A DNA stretch of 64,000 bases, from the NCBI RefSeq assembly GCF_031884435.1, contig NZ_CP134779.1, forward strand, positions 3,348,001-3,412,000, read 5' to 3'. This document shows, in pieces, positions 7,483-16,464 of this stretch. How positions within the stretch are numbered: the stretch's first letter is position 1; each line of letters opens with the position of its first letter. Source of the stretch: Bosea sp. 685 (GTDB lineage Bacteria; Pseudomonadota; Alphaproteobacteria; Rhizobiales; Beijerinckiaceae). The notes beneath the pieces are model-generated. The model did not search any database, was not told where the DNA came from, and saw only the letters and a list, made by a program, of their open reading frames with translations. A program made the translations under genes and the position numbers.

Positions 7483-8760
7483 ATGACCGACCGCGCACCG
7501 GGTTTCCACACGCTTGCCATCCATGCGGGCGCGGCCCCTGACGCAGCCACCGGCGCGCGCGCCACGCCGATCTACCAGACCACCAGCTTCGTCTTCGACG
7601 ATGTCGACCACGCCGCCTCGCTGTTCGGCCTGCAGGCCTTTGGCAATATCTACAGCCGCATCGGCAACCCGACCAATGCGGTGCTGGAGGAGCGCGTGGC
7701 CGCGCTCGAAGGCGGCACGGCGGCACTCGCGGTCGCCTCGGGCCACGCCGCCGAGTTCCTCTGCTTCCACGCGCTGATGCAGCCTGGCGACGAGTTCGTC
7801 GCCGCCAAGAAGCTCTATGGCGGCTCGATCAACCAGTTCAACCACTCCTACAAGAACTTCGGCTGGGGCGTGATCTGGGCCGATTCCGACGATCTTGAGA
7901 GCTTTGCCGCCGCGGTGACGCCCAAGACCAAGGCGATCTTCATCGAATCGATCGCCAATCCCGGCGGCGTCGTGGTCGACATCGCCGGCATCGCGGCCAT
8001 CGCGAAGAAGCACAACATCCCGCTCATCGTCGACAACACGATGGCGAGCCCCTATCTGATCCGCCCCTTTGAGCATGGCGCCGACATCGTCGTGCACTCC
8101 GCCACCAAGTTCCTGGGCGGGCACGGTAATTCCGTCGGCGGCATCATCGTCGATGGCGGCTCGTTCAACTGGGTCGGCGACGACCGCTACCCGATGCTGT
8201 CCAAGCCCAGACCTGAATATAACGGCATGGTGCTGGGCGAGACCTTCGGCAATTTCGCCTTCGCCATCGCCACCCGCGTGCTCGGCCTGCGCGACATGGG
8301 CCCGGCGCTCTCCCCCTTCAACGCCTTCCTGATCCTGACCGGCATCGAGACCCTGCCGCTGCGCATGCAGCGCCATTGCGAGAACGCGCTGGCCGTCGCC
8401 AAACATCTGTCGAGCCATCCGGCTGTGGAATGGGTCAGCTATGCCAGCCTGCCCGGCAGCACGTATTACGAGCTCGCCCAGCGCTATTCGCCCAAGGGCG
8501 GCGGCGCGGTCATGACGATCGGCCTCAAGGGCGGCTACGAGGCCGGCGTCAAGCTGGTCACCGACCTCAAGCTGTTCTCGCATCTCGCCAATATCGGCGA
8601 CACCCGCTCGCTGGTGATCCACCCGGCCTCGACCACCCACCGCCAGCTCACGGACGCGCAGAAGACGGCCTCGGGCGCCGGACCGGAGGTAGTGCGGCTC
8701 TCGATCGGGCTGGAGGATGTCGTCGATCTGATCGACGATCTCGATCAGGCGCTGGCGTAG
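7483..8760 (+). CDS. metY: O-acetylhomoserine aminocarboxypropyltransferase (O-acetylhomoserine sulfhydrylase)
   Basis: A 425-residue PLP enzyme of the Cys/Met metabolism family. It would make homocysteine from O-acetylhomoserine and sulfide. The opening GFHTLAIHAGAAPDAATGAR and PIYQTTSFVFDD are typical of the sulfhydrylase subgroup; NIYSRIGNPTNAVLEERVAA and the PLP lysine in VVHSATKFLGGHGN (K about 209) follow, and the C-terminal VRLSIGLEDVVDLIDDL closes the fold. The length agrees with the family (about 425-430). The ATG has an AGGAAG Shine-Dalgarno. A terminator-like hairpin lies downstream within a repeat. Methanethiol could also be used as substrate; the sequence does not decide this. 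Confidence 0.93.
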   Translation: MTDRAPGFHTLAIHAGAAPDAATGARATPIYQTTSFVFDDVDHAASLFGLQAFGNIYSRIGNPTNAVLEERVAALEGGTAALAVASGHAAEFLCFHALMQPGDEFVAAKKLYGGSINQFNHSYKNFGWGVIWADSDDLESFAAAVTPKTKAIFIESIANPGGVVVDIAGIAAIAKKHNIPLIVDNTMASPYLIRPFEHGADIVVHSATKFLGGHGNSVGGIIVDGGSFNWVGDDRYPMLSKPRPEYNGMVLGETFGNFAFAIATRVLGLRDMGPALSPFNAFLILTGIETLPLRMQRHCENALAVAKHLSSHPAVEWVSYASLPGSTYYELAQRYSPKGGGAVMTIGLKGGYEAGVKLVTDLKLFSHLANIGDTRSLVIHPASTTHRQLTDAQKTASGAGPEVVRLSIGLEDVVDLIDDLDQALA

Positions 8761-8770
8761 GGCGCGGCAA

Positions 8771-8968
8771 CCCTTCTCCCCCACCAAGATCGGGCTTGCC
8801 CGATCTTGGCAAAGCTCATGCCCATGTCGGAAACATCCGACATGGGTGGGAGAAGGTGTCTGCGAAGCAGACGGATGAGGGAAGGGTCGCGCAAGCGGCC
8901 CTTTTTCTTGTCTCGGGTTGAGGCTCTTCCCTCATCCGTCAGCGCTTCGCGCTGCCACCTTCTCCCCC
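8771..8968. repeat. Intergenic palindromic repeat (family D), interrupted by the IS element
   Basis: The segment holds several nested inverted repeats: AAGATCGGGCTTGCCCGATCTT, CCCATGTCGG..CCGACATGGG, and GAGAAGGTG..CGGATGAGGGAAG against CTTCCCTCATCCG..CACCTTCTC. The last arm ends in CTTCTCCCCC where the IS left end begins; the matching GGGGAGAAGGG lies beyond the IS at 10118-10128. This suggests that the IS entered a palindrome. Confidence 0.7.
8882..8906 (+). terminator. Rho-independent terminator-like hairpin after metY
   Basis: AAGGGTCGC (8882-8890) pairs with GCGGCCCTT (8895-8903, one G-T pair) around GCAA and is followed by a run of T. It lies 120 nt past the metY stop, inside the family D repeat. 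Confidence 0.55.
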
Positions 8969-10117
8969 GAGGATTCCTCTGCGAAACGCGGCTGAGGACT
9001 GATATTTTGACGGCGGATTGTTCGCCTGTGACGGGCGGTCTTCAGCGGTTGGCTTGGAGAGCTCGCAGTCGACCTGGTTCAGCCGCCTGCGATGATGGTG
9101 GCGCGCCGGAGATTGTAGACGGTTGCGAAGGCAATCAGGTCTGCGGTGTTGGCGACGAACGAGTGGCATCGCGTCCGGGCTTTGCCATAGAGGCGCTTCA
9201 TGGCGCTGAAGACAGCTTCGACGGGAGCGCGGCGGCGCGCGATCAGGGCGTTGCGGCGCTGCAGCCAGCGCGGCAGGACAGCGATGTGCTTGTGCCGGCG
9301 ATGCATGATCCGGTCCTTGATGCCCAAGGCCTTCAGGGCGGCGCGCTGGGCCTTGCTCTCATAGCCGCGATCGGCATAGACGGCGGCCTCGTCGCCGCTG
9401 ACGAGCCCTGGGGCCATCTCGACGTCCTGTATCCGCGCCGAGGTCACGAGCGCCGTGCGGATCAGGCCCGAGCCCTCGTCGACGCCGACATGCAGCTTGT
9501 AGCCGAAATGGGCCTTGCCGTTCTTCTTGCCCCAGTCGGCGCCGGGTTCACGGGGGTGGCCCTTGCCCAGCCCGGCTTCGCGTGACGGGGCAGCATGCGT
9601 CGCCTGAACGATTGTGGCGTCGAGCAATGTGCCCTTCTTCAGGATCAGACCCTTGGCCGAGAGCTGCGCGCCGATCTCGGCAAAGCAGGCCTCGAGCACG
9701 CCCGCCTGCGCTGCCGCCAGCCGAAAGCGGCACAAGGTCGTCTCGTCGGGCGTGCCGCCATCGAGCGCAAACCCGCAGAAACGTCGAAACGACAGCCGGT
9801 CCAGCAGCGCCTCCTCCAGGCCGGGATCCGACAAATCGTAAAGCGCCTGCAGATAGAGCGCCTTGAGCATCGCAAGCGGCGCGTAAGGCGGCCTGCCCGT
9901 CTCAGCCTGGCGCAGCTTGCCGGCCAAGGGCGCCAGCCGATCCCACGCGATCAGCCCATCGATCTTCGCAAGCTTCGCGTTCGCACCCAGGCGTGGGTCC
10001 AAAAACGCCTCAGCCAAAGACATCTGATCCGACATGCCGATCACCCCGCCGCACCCGAGCGAAGTGAATCAGCAATCAAACCTCAACGCCAGGGCCCTTT
10101 CGCAGAGAAATCCCCGA
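8969..10117 (-). mobile_element. IS5-family insertion sequence
   Basis: About 1.15 kb holding one transposase gene. The presumed ends are imperfect inverted repeats: GAGGATTCCTCTGCGAAAC at 8969 on the plus strand and GGGGATTTCTCTGCGAAAG read inward from 10117 on the minus strand. Outside them the flanks are CTTCTCCCC and GGGGAGAAG, the two arms of a typical intergenic palindrome. The exact ends and the target duplication cannot be fixed without a second copy or an empty site. Confidence 0.7.
9079..10035 (-). CDS. IS5-family DDE transposase
   Basis: A 318-residue transposase that looks intact. The N-terminal DUF772-type region includes GRPPYAPLAMLKALYLQALY and LSFRRFCGF. The DDE catalytic residues are seen in LLDATIVQATHAA (first Asp), AVYADRGYESKAQR (second Asp) and RAPVEAVFSAMKRLYGKART (Glu with the usual YREK-like spacing). 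The start is the ATG at 10035; a GTG 9 nt upstream would also be in frame. There is no frameshift or internal stop. It is oriented opposite to metY and the same way as ctaA, whose 3' end runs into the right end of the element. Confidence 0.93.
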   Translation of the reverse strand: MSDQMSLAEAFLDPRLGANAKLAKIDGLIAWDRLAPLAGKLRQAETGRPPYAPLAMLKALYLQALYDLSDPGLEEALLDRLSFRRFCGFALDGGTPDETTLCRFRLAAAQAGVLEACFAEIGAQLSAKGLILKKGTLLDATIVQATHAAPSREAGLGKGHPREPGADWGKKNGKAHFGYKLHVGVDEGSGLIRTALVTSARIQDVEMAPGLVSGDEAAVYADRGYESKAQRAALKALGIKDRIMHRRHKHIAVLPRWLQRRNALIARRRAPVEAVFSAMKRLYGKARTRCHSFVANTADLIAFATVYNLRRATIIAGG

Positions 10118-11201
10118 GGGGAGAAGGGAACTGCGTCCGCGTCAGATGCACCACGCCCATCGCCAGCACGGTGAAGCCGAGCGCCTGATGCGCCAGCCCC
10201 GCCCATAACGGCACGACCAGCAGCAGGGTCACGATGCCGAGCGCCGACTGTGCCAGGACGAGGCCCGTGATCGCGGTCGCGCGCTTGGCCGCGCCCGAAC
10301 CCGGCATGACGCGGCGCAGCCAGAGCATGTGCCAGAGCGCGACCGCGAGCAGGAGATAGGCGCCGAGGCGGTGGTTGAACTGCACCAAGGCGACATTGTC
10401 GACGAAGTTCTCCCAGAACGGGCTCTGCGCGAACAGCATCGAGGCCGGCGGCACGAGCGCACCGTCCATCAACGGCCAGGTATTGAGGGTAAAGCCCGCC
10501 CGCGCCCCCGCCACGAGCCCGCCGAGCGCGATTTGCAGGAAGAGCAGCGCCAGGAGCAGCCAGGCGACGGCCCTGCCCCGCGCCGGCTCGATGCGCCGCG
10601 GCGGTGTCAGTGCCGTCGCGAAGGCGATGACCGAGGCGAAGAACAGCCCGGCGAAGGTGAGATGCAGCGTCAGTTTCACCGGCGCGACGGCGACCATGCC
10701 GGGCTCTAGCCCCGAGGCGACCATGATCCAGCCGATCGCGCCCTGCAGACCGAGCAGCAGGCCCATGCCGAACAGGGTGAGCGTCCGCCGCCAGGGCAGC
10801 AGGCGGCGCAGCGCCACGACCAGGAAACCGACGAGATAGACCAGGCCAATGAAGCGGCCGAGCTGGCGGTGGCCCCATTCCCACCAATAGATGAACTTGA
10901 ATTCGCCGATCGCCATGCCCGCATTGAGAAGCTGGTATTGCGGGCTGGCGCGATATTTCTCGAACTCGGCCGCCCAGGCGGCGTCCGATAGCGGCGGCAA
11001 TGCGCCGGTGATCGGCTTCCATTCGGTGATCGAGAGGCCCGAGCCCGTCAACCGCGTCGCGCCGCCGACGATGACCATGACGAAGACGAGCGCGGCGACG
11101 ATCCAGAGCCAGCGGCGGATGCCGGCATGGCTTGTGTCGCTGCGGGTCTGCGAAACGGTCTGGTCCAGGGCGATCGTCACGGAAGCTGCGCCTTCGCTCA
11201 T
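10083..11201 (-). CDS. ctaA: Heme A synthase (COX15/CtaA family)
   Basis: A 372-residue integral membrane enzyme that oxidises the C8 methyl of heme O to make heme A for aa3-type cytochrome oxidase. At least seven hydrophobic helices are visible. Conserved His-containing segments include TGSGLSITEWKPITGALPP, EFKFIYWWEWGHRQLGRFIG, LTLHLTFAGLFFA, FNHRLGAYLLLAVALWHML and AGLAHQALGFTVLAM. The start is the ATG at 11201; a TTG 3 nt upstream is less likely. The last residues, FPSPLGDFSAKGPWR, are translated from the family D palindrome and the right end of the IS element, and the stop codon lies inside the IS. The native C-terminus has therefore probably been replaced; it is beyond the last helix and activity may be unaffected. 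Confidence 0.93.
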   Translation of the reverse strand: MSEGAASVTIALDQTVSQTRSDTSHAGIRRWLWIVAALVFVMVIVGGATRLTGSGLSITEWKPITGALPPLSDAAWAAEFEKYRASPQYQLLNAGMAIGEFKFIYWWEWGHRQLGRFIGLVYLVGFLVVALRRLLPWRRTLTLFGMGLLLGLQGAIGWIMVASGLEPGMVAVAPVKLTLHLTFAGLFFASVIAFATALTPPRRIEPARGRAVAWLLLALLFLQIALGGLVAGARAGFTLNTWPLMDGALVPPASMLFAQSPFWENFVDNVALVQFNHRLGAYLLLAVALWHMLWLRRVMPGSGAAKRATAITGLVLAQSALGIVTLLLVVPLWAGLAHQALGFTVLAMGVVHLTRTQFPSPLGDFSAKGPWR

Positions 11202-11310
11202 CAATGCCGCGCTTCACAATCAGGCGCGCGGGTGACAGATAGACCCGCAAGATAGACCCGACAACGCCCGCATTGCCGCAGCCGACGGCTCGCAGGGCCG
11301 GAGACGAAGC

Positions 11311-11520
11311 ATGACCCAGAGCCACCGCAAACTGATCGGCACCGTCGCGATCCTCGTCTTCGTCTGCGTCTACGCGCTCGTCGCCATGGCGCTGGCGCAG
11401 GGCCGCATCACCGAGGCGCCGAAGCTTGTGCAGACGATCGCCTATATCGCGCTCGGCCTCGCCTGGATCCTGCCGCTGCTGCCACTGATCCGCTGGATGG
11501 AGCGCAAGGACGAGAGGTGA
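11311..11520 (+). CDS. DUF2842 small membrane protein
   Basis: A 69-residue protein with two transmembrane helices: GTVAILVFVCVYALVAMALA and TIAYIALGLAWILPLLPLI, ending in the basic/acidic tail RWMERKDER. Length and pattern match DUF2842, a family found beside ctaA in many alphaproteobacteria; function unknown. It is divergent from ctaA with 109 nt between the starts, so the two may share a control region. Confidence 0.8.
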   Translation: MTQSHRKLIGTVAILVFVCVYALVAMALAQGRITEAPKLVQTIAYIALGLAWILPLLPLIRWMERKDER

Positions 11521-11562
11521 AGCCGTCTTCCCTTCTCCCGCCAGGGGAGAAGGGAAAACCAG

Positions 11563-12615
11563 CTACCCCACATTCACCCGCCGCCCCCGGTTCCAAAGCA
11601 GAAACGGCAGGCCAGAGAGCAGCGCCCGCACCGCCTCCTCGCTCTGATGCAAACCGTTGAGCGAGACGCGCGGCAAGGCGTGGAGGTGGCGCGCATGCGC
11701 GTCGAAGAGATGGCCCGGCCGCGTCGTCACGGCACTGGCGAACCCGGCCTTCGCCGCCATCTTGAATTCGCGGGGCCCCGCCGAACCGGGATCGCCGACC
11801 GGATAGGCGAAATGGCGGATCGGGATGCTAAGCTCCGCCTCCAGGCGCGCCTTGCTCTCGACGATTTCGCTACGAGCGATCTCAGCCTCGTGTTTCGCCA
11901 GCATCGGGTGACTGAGCGTATGGGCGCCGATCGTCACACCGGGCGCGCCCGAGACGGCGCGCAACGTCTCCCAGGGCAGGCATTCACGCTCGACAAGCGC
12001 AACCGGGTCGATTCCGGCCTGCTGCGCCAGGGTGGAAATCGCAGAGAGCAGAATCGCTTCCGGCTGTTTGCGCAGACGCCAGTAGAGCGCGGTGAAGGCG
12101 TGCAGTTTCTCGGCATCGGTTTCGGTGCGAGCGGCAAAGCCGCCATCGGGCAGCTCCACCGCGATGCGCGGCAGGGTCCGGATCGCCTCCTCCAGCTCCA
12201 GCCACCAGAGCCGCGCCGTGCGGTCGGCGAAGCCCGGCGTCACGAACAGCGTCCAGGGCGCCTCATGCTTCGCCAGCACTGGCCAGGCATGGTCGAGATT
12301 ATCGCGATAGCCGTCATCGAAGCTCAACGCGACGAAGAAGCGGCTCTGCCTGTTGCTGGTCAGGCGCGTGACCGCCTCGTCGAGCGAGACGATGTCATAA
12401 CCCTGCGCCCTGATCAGCGTCAGGGTCAGGTCGAGAAACTCCGGCGTGATCTCCAGCAGGCGGTTGGGTTGGAATCCCGCCGTGGAAGCCGGCCGGATAT
12501 GGTGCAAGGTCAGGATCACGCCCGCGCCTTGCGCAAGGCCCCTGCCCCAGCGGTCGGCGCGGGTCAGCGCGATCGCCTTGAACACGGCCGAGAAGGCTTT
12601 GTGGCGCAGATTCAT
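11563..12615 (-). CDS. Polysaccharide deacetylase family protein
   Basis: A 350-residue carbohydrate esterase family 4 (NodB-fold) protein. The fold signatures are VILTLHHIRP near residue 33, VALSFDDGYRDNLDHAWPVL (the catalytic Asp-Asp of motif 1), GVTIGAHTLSHPML (motif 2, H-x-x-S-H) and HFAYPVGD (motif 3). It should remove acetyl groups from a polysaccharide or peptidoglycan-like polymer. No signal peptide is visible, so it may act in the cytosol or at the membrane. It lies next to the acetyltransferase and Wzz genes and fits the surface polysaccharide region. Confidence 0.85.
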   Translation of the reverse strand: MNLRHKAFSAVFKAIALTRADRWGRGLAQGAGVILTLHHIRPASTAGFQPNRLLEITPEFLDLTLTLIRAQGYDIVSLDEAVTRLTSNRQSRFFVALSFDDGYRDNLDHAWPVLAKHEAPWTLFVTPGFADRTARLWWLELEEAIRTLPRIAVELPDGGFAARTETDAEKLHAFTALYWRLRKQPEAILLSAISTLAQQAGIDPVALVERECLPWETLRAVSGAPGVTIGAHTLSHPMLAKHEAEIARSEIVESKARLEAELSIPIRHFAYPVGDPGSAGPREFKMAAKAGFASAVTTRPGHLFDAHARHLHALPRVSLNGLHQSEEAVRALLSGLPFLLWNRGRRVNVG

Positions 12616-12755
12616 CGCTTATTCATCGCTTATCCGTGGCAACCGCTCGGTAACGCTGTTCACCGATCTCGCGGCCAGCTCACGCGAGCTTGACCGGTCT
12701 GTTCACAATAGCGGGTTAAAAGGGCGCATCATTTGCCCGCAGAGGCCGCCTGAGC

Positions 12756-13985
12756 ATGTCCGCACTCGCCGAACGCCCTTCGGCCCTGTCCCTCACGGAG
12801 AGCAGCAGCGCCACCGGTGCCCGGCCCTGGCGCTCGCTCGCGATCGCCTCCGACATCGCCGCGATCGAGGCCGATTGGCGCGCGCTGGAGGGCCATGCGC
12901 TGGTGACGCCCTATCAGGCCTATGGCTGGGTGCAGCCCTTCACCGCGACGGTCGGTACGGCGCATGGCATGGATTTCCGCTATGCCGTGCTGCGCGACGC
13001 GCTGGCCCAGGCCATCGCGATCCTGCCGCTGGTCATCACGCGCCGCAACGGCATCCGCTTTGCCGAATTCATCGGCGGCAAGCACGCCAATTATCATATG
13101 GGCCTCTACGCGCCCGATTTCGCCGCCGCGCTCGATGCCGGGACGACGCGCCGGATGCTCGACGAGATCGGGGTGGCGATCGGCGGGCTCGACGCTTTCG
13201 TCTTCGTCAACCAGCCGACGCTGTGGCAAGGCGTGGCGAACCCGACAGCCCTGCTCGCGGCCGGGCCGAGCCCGAGCGGCGCCTATAAGCTCGCGCTCAC
13301 GCCGGGCGATTCCGACGGTGCACTGCGGCGCGCCATGAGCAGCCACGCGCATAAGAAGCTCAAGAACAAGCGCAACCGCTTCGCCAGCTTCGGCGCGTCG
13401 CGCTTGGTCAAGGCGGAGAGCGAGGTTGAGATCGCCAGCGTGATCGACGCCTTCCTGATCCAGAAGGCCGCGCGTTTCAGGGCCATGGGCGTGCCCGATC
13501 CTTTCGCGGATCCAGCGATGCGCTCCTTCCTGCAGCGCGCCGCCGCGACCGGAGGCGCCGTTCAGCCTGCGCTCGAACTCTACTCGCTCGATGTCGAGGG
13601 CTGTTCGGTCGCGACCTATGTCGGCGCGGTGCAGGGCCAGCGCTTCTCCGGGATGGCAACCTCCTTCGACATGGACAGCGAGATCGCCAAGACCAGCCCC
13701 GGCGAGATCCTGCTGGTCGATCTGATCAAGCTGAAAGGCAATGCCGGCATCAGCGTCTTCGATCTCGGCGTCGGCGAGGCACGCTACAAGACGACGATCT
13801 GCGACGATCGCGACGAACTGGTCGATACCTTCCTGCCGCTCACAGTGAAGGGACGCGCCTTCGCCAGCGTGGCCCGGGCCAAGCGCGCGCTCAAGCGCCG
13901 GGTCAAGAGTTCGCCGGTGCTGCTGAAACTGGCGCAACGCGCCTCGGGCTGGCTGAACCGGGGCCGCAGCGCGAGCGAGGAATAG
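12756..13985 (+). CDS. GNAT-family acetyltransferase, CelD/BcsL-like
   Basis: A 409-residue protein of the CelD/BcsL type of GNAT proteins linked to cellulose and exopolysaccharide synthesis. The pattern includes IEADWRALEGHALVTPYQAY near the N-terminus, EFIGGKHANYHMGLYAPDF, then RKLKNKRN-like basic residues (AHKKLKNKRNRFASFG) and the C-terminal half-domain with YVGAVQGQRFSGMATSFD and VFDLGVGEARYKTTICD. It probably transfers an acyl group to a sugar polymer or its precursor. It is divergent from the deacetylase (140 nt between starts) and convergent with the Wzz gene. The substrate is unknown. Confidence 0.8.
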   Translation: MSALAERPSALSLTESSSATGARPWRSLAIASDIAAIEADWRALEGHALVTPYQAYGWVQPFTATVGTAHGMDFRYAVLRDALAQAIAILPLVITRRNGIRFAEFIGGKHANYHMGLYAPDFAAALDAGTTRRMLDEIGVAIGGLDAFVFVNQPTLWQGVANPTALLAAGPSPSGAYKLALTPGDSDGALRRAMSSHAHKKLKNKRNRFASFGASRLVKAESEVEIASVIDAFLIQKAARFRAMGVPDPFADPAMRSFLQRAAATGGAVQPALELYSLDVEGCSVATYVGAVQGQRFSGMATSFDMDSEIAKTSPGEILLVDLIKLKGNAGISVFDLGVGEARYKTTICDDRDELVDTFLPLTVKGRAFASVARAKRALKRRVKSSPVLLKLAQRASGWLNRGRSASEE

Positions 13986-14019
13986 GCTTAAATCATGCTG
14001 TCTCGGCTCGGAACTACGC

Positions 14020-14167
14020 CGTCATTCCGGGGCGCCCCGTAGGGGCGAGCCCGGAACCCAGAACCGCAGATGGTGACGACATAAGCGCGGCCGATGACGA
14101 CGCCCGATTCCCAGCTCCATCGGTTCTGGGTTCCGGGCTCGATCCTTCGGATCGCCCCGGAATGACG
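14020..14167. repeat. Intergenic palindromic repeat (family A, copy 1)
   Basis: Terminal inverted arms CGTCATTCCGGGGC and GCCCCGGAATGACG, with inner arms GAGCCCGGAACCCAGAACC and GGTTCTGGGTTCCGGGCTC. Other copies are at 24282-24492 (composite) and 30489-30649. It lies in the gap between two convergent genes. Confidence 0.8.
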
Positions 14168-14193
14168 GCGTGGTTCCAACCGGGCTCCAAACC

Positions 14194-16395
14194 TCAGGCC
14201 GGCTCCTCGTCATGCTGGCGCATCATCGCCATCGCGCCGGCGAAGCTCACGGGCGCATCGAGCACGAGCGCGACCGGCGCCTTCGTCAGATCCGAGAGGC
14301 GATAGGCGGCCTCGACCGCGTGGCCGTTACCGACCTGCCCGGCCATGACGAGCCCGCCCTGGGCGCGCCCGGCGATCGGCGCCAGAACGGCGCTGTCATC
14401 ACTTGAGGCAGCCGCCACCAGCACCCAGTCATAGGTCTCGCAGAGCGCGTCGAGAGCGACCTCGACGAGGTCGGGCGCAGCCAGCACCGCGTCGCGGCCG
14501 GCATGGCCGGGCCCGATGCGATGCAGCCGCGAGCCCTCGGCGCGCGTGATGATGTCGGAGAACAGCGCCTCTCCGGCGAGCAGTTCCGAGAAGCCGGGCT
14601 GGCTGAGATCCCCGTCGACAACCAGATCGACGATGATGCAGCGGCAGCGCTGGGACAAAAGTTCGGCCAGGTCGCGCGCCGTTGTGGCGCCGTCGCCACC
14701 GCCATCCAGCACCACGACCATGGGAGCCATGCCGCGCGGCGGCTCGTCGATCCGCTCGGCGAGATCGGCCAGCGTGTCTTCCGGCCGCTCGAGGTCGAGC
14801 GTGACCTGGCCGAGCCGGCCGGTATGGGTGAGCAGACCCGCGACGCGCTCGCGGCGCGGGTCGGTGCGAGCGGTCGTGCCGCCGCCGACCCAACCCGGAG
14901 CGCGCTGCGGCTTGCCGGACGGCGCATCGGCCTGCCCGTTGAGCAATTCGCGCGAGGCGACTGCGGCCAGGGCGATCATGAAGGTCGCCAGCGTCGCCAC
15001 GACCATGGTCGGAATCTTCTTGGGGAAGGACGGCTCGGTCGGCTCCACGGCGCGCGAAATGATGCGGGCATCGGCCGGGGCGGCGTTCTGGGTGTCGCGC
15101 GCCATCGCCTCGCGGTAGCGCTGCATATACTGTTCGAGCTGGTCGCGCAGCGTGCGGGCCTCGCGCTCCAAAGCGCGCAGCTGCACCTCGCTGTCATTGG
15201 CGGTTGAAGCGCTCTTCTTCTGGCCGTCGAGGGCGGCGGTGAAGCTCTCGACACGCTGGCCGGCGATCTTGGCCTCGTTCTCCAGGGTGCGCACCGCACG
15301 CTCGGAGGCAGCACGGAGCTGACCCTCGAGATCGGCGAGCTGGGCGTTCAACTCCTTGATCCGCGGATGCTCGGAGAGAAGATTGCGCGATTCGAGCGCG
15401 ATCTGGGCGCGCAGATTGACGCGCTGCTCGATCAGGCGGCGCACCAGTTCGTTATTGGCGACATCGGGGATTTCGAAGGTGCGGCCCTGCTTGATCGCAT
15501 CGCGGATCAGGCCGGCCTTGGCCTGCGCCTCGGCCTGCTGGCTGCGGGCGGCGGAAAGCTGAGCCGAGAGGTCGGTGAGCTGCTGGGAGGTGATCGTGGT
15601 ATTGTTGGCGCCAACCAGCAAGCCATTGCGCGAGCGGTATTCCTCGACCTTGGCCTCGGCCTCGGCGAGGCGTTTGCGCAAGGGCTCGATCGTAGTCGAG
15701 AGCCAGGAGGAGGCGCTGCGCGCCGTATCCTGCTTCGCCGCCTCCTGCGTCTCCAGATAGGTGCTGGCAATGGTGTTGGCGCCCTTGGCCGCGAGCTCGG
15801 GATCACGCGAGGTGAACTCGACCGAGACGATGCGCGAACGACCGACGGGATAGACCAGCAAGCGGTCATAATATTTCTCGAGGACGCGCTCCTCCGGCGA
15901 ACGATCGGCCGGATGGCCGCCGACCCCGATCATCACGCCGATTTTCTTCAGCGCACTCAGCGCGCCTGCGCCCGCGTCGAACTCGGAATTGCCGACGAGG
16001 CCGATGCGCTTGATCGCCTCGCGCGCCAGATCACGCGACATGATGACCTGGACCTGGCTCTGCACGCCTTCGCTGTCGAATTGCTGCCCGGAGCTTTCGC
16101 CGGCGCCCTGCCCCGGCCGCGTATAGAAGCTGTCGCGGTTTTCCAGAAGGATGCGCGCCTCGCCGGTGTAGCGGGCGGGGACGAGGTTGACCGCGACGAA
16201 GGACAAACCGAGTGCCGCCACGGTCGGAGCGATGATCCAGAGCTTGCGACGCTTGATCGCCGTCCACAGCGCCGCCAGATCGAGCATGTCGCCACGCGCC
16301 TCGCCGGCGTCACGCGCACGGCTCTCGGCTCGTGCCTGGCTCTCGGTTCGCGCAGGGCTTTCGGCTCGCATTTGGCTCTCGGCCTGAGCTGTCAT
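14194..16395 (-). CDS. Wzz/GumC-type polysaccharide chain-length protein with degenerate kinase-like domain
   Basis: A 733-residue inner-membrane protein. A first helix (LWIIAPTVAALGLSFVAVN, about residue 47) and a second (MVVATLATFMIALAAVAS, about 480) bracket a long periplasmic, largely coiled-coil region, with the proline-rich EPTEPSFPKKIP before helix 2 as in Wzz proteins. The C-terminal part resembles a bacterial tyrosine autokinase, but the Walker A lysine is missing (GGGDGATTARDLAEL), Walker B lacks the Asp (DWVLVAAAS), and there is no terminal tyrosine cluster. It is therefore likely a pseudokinase. The ATG at 16395 has a GGAAG Shine-Dalgarno; an upstream start at 16452 is less likely. 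The N-terminus contains a 6-residue tandem repeat. It is divergent from the Wza-like gene. Confidence 0.85.
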   Translation of the reverse strand: MTAQAESQMRAESPARTESQARAESRARDAGEARGDMLDLAALWTAIKRRKLWIIAPTVAALGLSFVAVNLVPARYTGEARILLENRDSFYTRPGQGAGESSGQQFDSEGVQSQVQVIMSRDLAREAIKRIGLVGNSEFDAGAGALSALKKIGVMIGVGGHPADRSPEERVLEKYYDRLLVYPVGRSRIVSVEFTSRDPELAAKGANTIASTYLETQEAAKQDTARSASSWLSTTIEPLRKRLAEAEAKVEEYRSRNGLLVGANNTTITSQQLTDLSAQLSAARSQQAEAQAKAGLIRDAIKQGRTFEIPDVANNELVRRLIEQRVNLRAQIALESRNLLSEHPRIKELNAQLADLEGQLRAASERAVRTLENEAKIAGQRVESFTAALDGQKKSASTANDSEVQLRALEREARTLRDQLEQYMQRYREAMARDTQNAAPADARIISRAVEPTEPSFPKKIPTMVVATLATFMIALAAVASRELLNGQADAPSGKPQRAPGWVGGGTTARTDPRRERVAGLLTHTGRLGQVTLDLERPEDTLADLAERIDEPPRGMAPMVVVLDGGGDGATTARDLAELLSQRCRCIIVDLVVDGDLSQPGFSELLAGEALFSDIITRAEGSRLHRIGPGHAGRDAVLAAPDLVEVALDALCETYDWVLVAAASSDDSAVLAPIAGRAQGGLVMAGQVGNGHAVEAAYRLSDLTKAPVALVLDAPVSFAGAMAMMRQHDEEPA
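16321..16392 (-). repeat. 18-bp tandem repeat in the 5' end of the Wzz gene
   Basis: Four 18-bp units (16321, 16339, 16357, 16375) start with GCT[C/T]TCGG on the plus strand and encode imperfect six-residue units such as ESQARA and ESRARD right after the start codon. The number of units may vary between strains. Confidence 0.75.
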
Positions 16396-16464
16396 GACGC
16401 TTCCCTTCACGGATAACTCGCGGCGCTCGGGAGAGAACGCGACCATCATCAAAGCTCAGTAAGG

